A stretch of DNA of 10,433 bases from an uncultured Oscillospiraceae bacterium (GTDB lineage: Bacteria; Bacillota; Clostridia; Oscillospirales; Oscillospiraceae). Positions 6,878 to 10,433 of this stretch are shown one piece after another (position 1 is the stretch's first letter; each line of letters opens with the position of its first letter). The stretch is from the NCBI GenBank assembly GCA_900756495.1, contig CAAEKI010000031.1, positions 1 through 10,433 on the forward strand. Direction: 5' to 3'. The notes under the pieces are model-generated. The model was given only the letters and a program-made list of their open reading frames with translations, was not told the DNA's origin and did not search any database. Position numbers and translations under genes: made by a program.

Positions 6878-7630
6878 ATGAAAAAGTCAATGAAACATCG
6901 CATCGGCGACTTTCTGGCGGGAAAGGGCTTCTACATAGTCCTGTTCCTCTGCGTCGCCGCAATTGGAATTTCGGGCTATTATCTCTTTACCACCATGCAG
7001 CCGGATGAGCCCGGCACACCCGTGGCAGGTCATGCCCAGGTGACAGTCACCCCCTCCCCTTCCCCTGCGGAAGACGCCGCTGTCCAACCGGTAGCTCCAG
7101 CGGTCCCCTCCCATACGCCCAGGCCTACCCCTGCGGCCACTCCCACCCCCACGGCCCCGGCCGCAGCGGTGGAGACGCCGAGCCCCGCCCCCTCTCCCAC
7201 CCCTGTAACTACCTCCACGGTGTTTACCTGGCCTGTGCGGGGTGAAATTCTCACCGGATACACCATGGAGGCTCTGGCCTATGATCAAACCATGGGAGAT
7301 TGGCGCACGCATGCCGGTCTGGATATTGCCGCCAACCTCGGCGCACAGGTCCTTGCTGCCGCCGGCGGCACGGTGACCGCTGTGGATCAGGACGACCTGA
7401 TGGGGACTGTTGTGGTGATCGATCACGGCAATGGCCTGGTCAGTTCCTATGCCAATTTGGCAGCCGTCCCCACCGTGGAGGTCGGAGATGTGGTAACCAC
7501 AGGCGACATCATCGGTGCGGTAGGGCAGACCGCCATCGCTGAAAGCGCCCTTCCCAGCCATCTCCACTTTGGAATGACTGAAGACGGGGTGGCTGTGGAT
7601 CCCATGGAGTATCTGCCTCAGCTTTACTAG
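6878..7630 (+). CDS. spoIIQ: Membrane-anchored M23 metallopeptidase, probable SpoIIQ
   Basis: From the ATG at 6878 this is a 250-residue protein. It has a short basic cytoplasmic end, one membrane segment (about 18-37), a long Pro/Thr/Ala/Ser linker (about 56-114) and a C-terminal M23 (LytM-fold) domain (about 116-250). The zinc-site motifs are intact: H145xxxD149 in THAGLDI and H228-L-H230 in SHLHFGM. The pattern YDQTMGDWRTHAGLDI ... GTVVVIDHGNGLVSSYANL is, from memory, that of clostridial SpoIIQ. SpoIIQ is made in the forespore, crosses the septum to bind SpoIIIAH and supports engulfment; B. subtilis SpoIIQ has a degenerate metal site, whereas clostridial versions keep it. The frame also opens at GTG 6863, but that overlaps GGAGG. 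At the ATG the spacing is 14 bases, rather long. Converging spoIIE and a sigma-F-like promoter support the call; a generic M23 cell-wall hydrolase is the alternative. Confidence 0.75.
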   Translation: MKKSMKHRIGDFLAGKGFYIVLFLCVAAIGISGYYLFTTMQPDEPGTPVAGHAQVTVTPSPSPAEDAAVQPVAPAVPSHTPRPTPAATPTPTAPAAAVETPSPAPSPTPVTTSTVFTWPVRGEILTGYTMEALAYDQTMGDWRTHAGLDIAANLGAQVLAAAGGTVTAVDQDDLMGTVVVIDHGNGLVSSYANLAAVPTVEVGDVVTTGDIIGAVGQTAIAESALPSHLHFGMTEDGVAVDPMEYLPQLY

Positions 7631-7647
7631 CGCAATATCACTGACGA

Positions 7648-7690
7648 TGAAAGACCGCCCCGCGGATATGTTCCGCGGGGCGGTCTTTCA
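7648..7690. terminator. Bidirectional terminator, 19-bp perfect stem
   Basis: The left arm 7648-7666 (TGAAAGACCGCCCCGCGGA) and right arm 7672-7690 pair perfectly at all 19 positions around the loop TATGT. The GC core is flanked by AAA/TTT, so the hairpin can work for both strands. It begins 18 bases after the SpoIIQ-like stop and lies 137 bases beyond the spoIIE stop. There is no long T-run outside the stem. Confidence 0.85.
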
Positions 7691-7826
7691 ATCAGGTCTG
7701 GCCGGCTTTTGTCAAAAGTCTTCTTCTCCAAAATCTTCAGACATACATCATATGTTCCGCCTGAATCCCGGCATATTATATTCAGCTTAGCTATTGGGCC
7801 AAGAAGCAGCGTTCAGCCAAAATGTC

Positions 7827-10178
7827 TCACCGTTTGCCGACCTTGAGTACCAGCGCTGTTCTGTCGTCAGTGGCACCGCCGTGCGCCCCGCTCTCCTCAA
7901 TGAGGGCACAGGCCAAATCCTTAGGGCTGTCCCCCTCAAAGGCTCCAAGGCGCTCCCTTACCCAGAGATCGGAATCCCCCCCCGCTACACCGTCGCTGAC
8001 CAGAAGTACACAGTCCCCTGCTTCCAGTATGATTCTGGTTACATCGGGTTCTCCGGGCTCGCCGGACAGTCCCGCGGGCAGTGTGGCTCCTGTGACCCGT
8101 GTTACCTGCCGCCCTTTGCGGATATAGGTTGGAGCCGCGCCATATTTATAAATCCCGGCCTCACCGGTAAAGAGGTCCAGTCGAAGTAAATCCACTGTGG
8201 TAAATCCCCCATCCTCCTCTCCCCGCAGGCCCAGAGCGGAAGCTACCGTCTTGAGTGCCCGTTCAGGAGAGGTCCCGGCGCGCAAGAACTGCTCCAATAA
8301 GCGCACGGCCAGGCTGCTCTCCCGCCCGGCTGCCGGTCCGCTGCCCATGCCATCGCACAGCAGGACATACAGCGCACCGTCATCATGCTTGAACCACGCT
8401 CCTGTATCTCCGGAAACCGTTTCCCCATCCTTTCTCCGGGCGGCCACGCCCGCTACCGCCATCAGGGGTTCCCTCTGCACCAGCACCAGCTTGTCCCTCC
8501 GGGGTTTGTCTTCCTCCCCAGCCAGCCGGAGGGAAATTCCTGCGGCGGCGGACAACCGCTCCACCGCCTCATCTTCCCGCAGGGCTTTTACATTTCCTCC
8601 GGTAATCTCCACCCGCAGATGACCCGCCTCGTCGTAATAGGCGCTGACCGCCCCCTCAATCCCCTGAGCCAGCAGATGCTGCCGCAGCCGCTTTTCCCGT
8701 ACCGGATCCGGGGAGAGATCCGCCCCCAGCTCACAGGCGGCAGTGCTCAGTGTCTCGGCTAATGTTCCATACTGGCGGCATACCGCCGAGCGGCTCTCCT
8801 GTAGGCGGGCCCGGTACTGACGGCGGTAGAGAAGCCCGGAGAGTTCCTCATTGCTGGCCGAGAGAAACTCCGGAAATTTCATACACTTATTGGAGAACCA
8901 GGCGGGAAAATCGGCCCCCTCGCCTCTCCCCCGCTCCAGCATAGCGGGGAGTGCGTCATTCAGGGCGTTATAGGTCGATACGTAGTCCCGCTGCCAACAC
9001 GCCGACTGCAGAGGACAGCGGCGGCACACCCTTCCCGCCGCCCGATCGAACACGGTAGCAGCGTCGTTATCGTTGGGGGCAGGCGTGCCAAAAGCCCCCC
9101 GCAGGGATTCGTGGAGCGCCCGGAACGCCTCAGCAGCGGCCTCCATGCGCCCTTTCACATACTGCTGCGCCCGCTCTCTGGTCTCCCGCTTCGGCTCTTC
9201 GGAGAGATAGGCTCCGGCCCGCCGTAAAATGCGATCCGGGATCAGCATAAAAGCCACCGAGGCAATGAAGACCTCATACAGAGACGACACTCTTGCTCCG
9301 CTGTTCCATGTCCACAGTACCGCCAGGGCGTTCGAGAGGACATAGGTCACAGCGGCGGCCAGACGTCCCTGCCGGTGAAAGACGCCTGCCATAACTCCGG
9401 CAAAGGCATAGGCCATCGAGTAAAAGGGTGCCCCTCCGGCAGCCAAATCCATACCTACTCCCGCAGCCACGCCGACAGCAGCGCCAGGTCCCATGCCCGC
9501 CTTGTAGGCCACCGCCATCACTGCCACTGCGGCGGCGGCACGGCCTACCGAAATATCTCCAAAGATCGTAATCTTGGACAGGGTAATGAGGAGTGTTCCC
9601 ACCAGAATCAGCAGGCTTACAGTCTGTCTCGCGGTAAGGCCCTCCTCCTCCCGCTTTTCCGTCCAGGGCGAGAACGCGATGCGGTAAAAGTAGGCAGAGG
9701 CCCCGGCAAGCAGCACTTCCGTTCCGAAAAAAATCAGGCCGGATGGGGTCCAGCCCCGATCGGATAAGTACACAAAGCCGGTGATGGCATTCATACACGC
9801 TGCTGCCGCAGGCATAAACCATCCCCTTCGGTAGAGGCGCAGGTCAAAAAAGGCAAACGAGATAGAGAAGACCAGGATAGAGGCCGCTACATAGCGCAGC
9901 CCTGCCGCAAACCCCTGGAAGGACAGATAGCCGAAGCAGGCGCCAATCAGCGCGCAAAAGCCGTCCAAGCCCGAACCGGAACAGGCCACCATTCCTATTC
10001 CAAATGGGGCGTATCCGCCGAAAACCTCAGCCCCTGCCAGCAGCGCCCCCAGCATCAAACGCATCACGCATTCGGCGGCGCGCACCAATACCGGGGCCCG
10101 AAGCACCAGCTTTCCTGTCCGGCGCATCTCTTCTCCCGCCCGGGCCGCGCGAAATTTCAATTTTTCTTTGGCTGCCAT
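7827..10178 (-). CDS. spoIIE: Stage II sporulation protein E, PP2C-type phosphatase
   Basis: This is a complete SpoIIE of 783 residues, near the usual length of about 800. The N-terminal 320 residues are a multi-spanning membrane region with many Ala/Gly-rich hydrophobic helices. A middle region (about 325-560) includes the Cys cluster CRRCPLQSAC (385-394) seen in SpoIIE proteins. The C-terminal PP2C/SpoIIE phosphatase domain (about 566-783) has the metal-binding motifs DGMGSGPAAG (609 on), VSDGV (727-731) and DDRT (771-774). SpoIIE acts at the asymmetric septum and dephosphorylates SpoIIAA, freeing sigma-F in the forespore. I chose ATG 10178 (GAGGAG eleven bases upstream) over GTG 10187, which sits only two bases after that ribosome site. 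Its neighbour is convergent and unlike the usual divIC-yabR-spoIIE-tilS order known in other Firmicutes. Confidence 0.95.
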   Translation of the reverse strand: MAAKEKLKFRAARAGEEMRRTGKLVLRAPVLVRAAECVMRLMLGALLAGAEVFGGYAPFGIGMVACSGSGLDGFCALIGACFGYLSFQGFAAGLRYVAASILVFSISFAFFDLRLYRRGWFMPAAAACMNAITGFVYLSDRGWTPSGLIFFGTEVLLAGASAYFYRIAFSPWTEKREEEGLTARQTVSLLILVGTLLITLSKITIFGDISVGRAAAAVAVMAVAYKAGMGPGAAVGVAAGVGMDLAAGGAPFYSMAYAFAGVMAGVFHRQGRLAAAVTYVLSNALAVLWTWNSGARVSSLYEVFIASVAFMLIPDRILRRAGAYLSEEPKRETRERAQQYVKGRMEAAAEAFRALHESLRGAFGTPAPNDNDAATVFDRAAGRVCRRCPLQSACWQRDYVSTYNALNDALPAMLERGRGEGADFPAWFSNKCMKFPEFLSASNEELSGLLYRRQYRARLQESRSAVCRQYGTLAETLSTAACELGADLSPDPVREKRLRQHLLAQGIEGAVSAYYDEAGHLRVEITGGNVKALREDEAVERLSAAAGISLRLAGEEDKPRRDKLVLVQREPLMAVAGVAARRKDGETVSGDTGAWFKHDDGALYVLLCDGMGSGPAAGRESSLAVRLLEQFLRAGTSPERALKTVASALGLRGEEDGGFTTVDLLRLDLFTGEAGIYKYGAAPTYIRKGRQVTRVTGATLPAGLSGEPGEPDVTRIILEAGDCVLLVSDGVAGGDSDLWVRERLGAFEGDSPKDLACALIEESGAHGGATDDRTALVLKVGKR

Positions 10179-10239
10179 GCGATTCACGTCTCCTCTATGC
10201 TCCCCGGGCTTGTCCCCCGGCGGATTGGTTTCAATGAAT

Positions 10240-10273
10240 AGTATAATTCAGCATTTGGAAAAATATGGTCGCA
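10240..10273 (-). promoter_or_regulatory. Possible spoIIE promoter with Spo0A-box-like element
   Basis: On the minus strand TATACT (10240-10245) is a good -10, but no TTGACA-like hexamer lies 16-18 bases upstream. At 21 bases is GCGACC, within TGCGACC (10267-10273), which matches the inverted 0A box TTCGACA at five of seven positions. B. subtilis spoIIE is known for a sigma-A promoter with 21-bp spacing activated by Spo0A. Similarity is suggestive only. Confidence 0.35.
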
Positions 10274-10433
10274 TTAAGGAGATCTCAAAATACACAAAAA
10301 ATCGCGCGGATCTGTTAACCCGTATAGCCCTTGTTTTCCCATATCGACGGCAGTCCGTTCTCCTTCCCCACTGTATATTGCGTCCACCTGCCGCCAGATA
10401 CCGCCTTTCAAGTTGCCCCAATGAAGAAAACAG

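Noticed and set aside
7707..7720. CTTTT-GTC-AAAAG dyad between the SpoIIQ-like and spoIIE genes
   Set aside because: Weak AT stem with a 3-base loop and no adjacent function; the strong hairpin next to it explains termination.
10300..10335. CTGTTAACC resembling a tRNA-Asn anticodon loop (a tRNA near spoIIE is known in Bacillus)
   Set aside because: The flanking bases do not pair as an anticodon stem and there is no T-arm or acceptor stem.
10274..10432. Minus-strand frame open from the right edge for 52 codons, ending TAA, which could be the tail of an upstream gene
   Set aside because: Codons are mixed (CTA, TTA, ATA, AGA) unlike the GC-rich neighbours, no motif is recognisable, and another minus frame over the same DNA is also open. 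Sequence beyond the edge would settle it.

Overview
The window looks like chromosomal DNA from a GC-rich, spore-forming member of the Clostridia, most likely Oscillospiraceae (a Flavonifractor/Lawsonibacter/Intestinimonas-like gut anaerobe). The reasons are two sporulation genes (spoIIE and a SpoIIQ-type M23 protein), an SLH-domain surface protein, GC-rich codon use, strong Shine-Dalgarno sites, and a split MacAB/YknXYZ-type exporter. I saw no mobile element, CRISPR array, tRNA or rRNA. The genus is inferred from general appearance, not from a search.

Layout. Minus strand, 1-1745: the N-terminal 581 codons of a secreted S-layer-homology protein that runs off the left edge. Minus strand, 6139 down to 1848: a four-gene unit, TetR-type regulator, HlyD/MacA-type membrane-fusion adaptor, ABC ATPase, MacB/FtsX-type permease. 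Its junctions are 47 bp, 4 bp and a 4-bp overlap. At 6140-6454 lies a 315-bp non-coding region with an AT-rich core. It separates this operon from a divergent XRE-family regulator (plus strand, 6455-6784) and is unusually rich in regulatory signals: a tetR promoter with a dyad over its start point, a MerR-type promoter/operator, a further leftward promoter, a rightward promoter, three CTTA/TAAG dyads, and one CTACA/TGTAG dyad beside the XRE ribosome site. Plus strand, 6878-7630: a SpoIIQ-like membrane-anchored M23 protein preceded by a good match to a sigma-F promoter. A 19-bp perfect-stem terminator follows. Minus strand, 10178 down to 7827: convergent spoIIE. The last 250 bp hold the likely spoIIE control region and nothing else I can defend.

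How the genes may work together. The adaptor, ATPase and permease should form one efflux or peptide-export machine, with the TetR protein as its local ligand-responsive repressor. The MerR-type operator suggests a second input from a regulator encoded elsewhere, and the CTTA/TAAG sites suggest a third, possibly the XRE protein. SpoIIE (phosphatase that activates sigma-F in the forespore) and the SpoIIQ-like protein (normally made under sigma-F) are successive steps of one developmental pathway and sit tail to tail here. Promoter and operator calls were made by eye against consensus sequences and are hypotheses.
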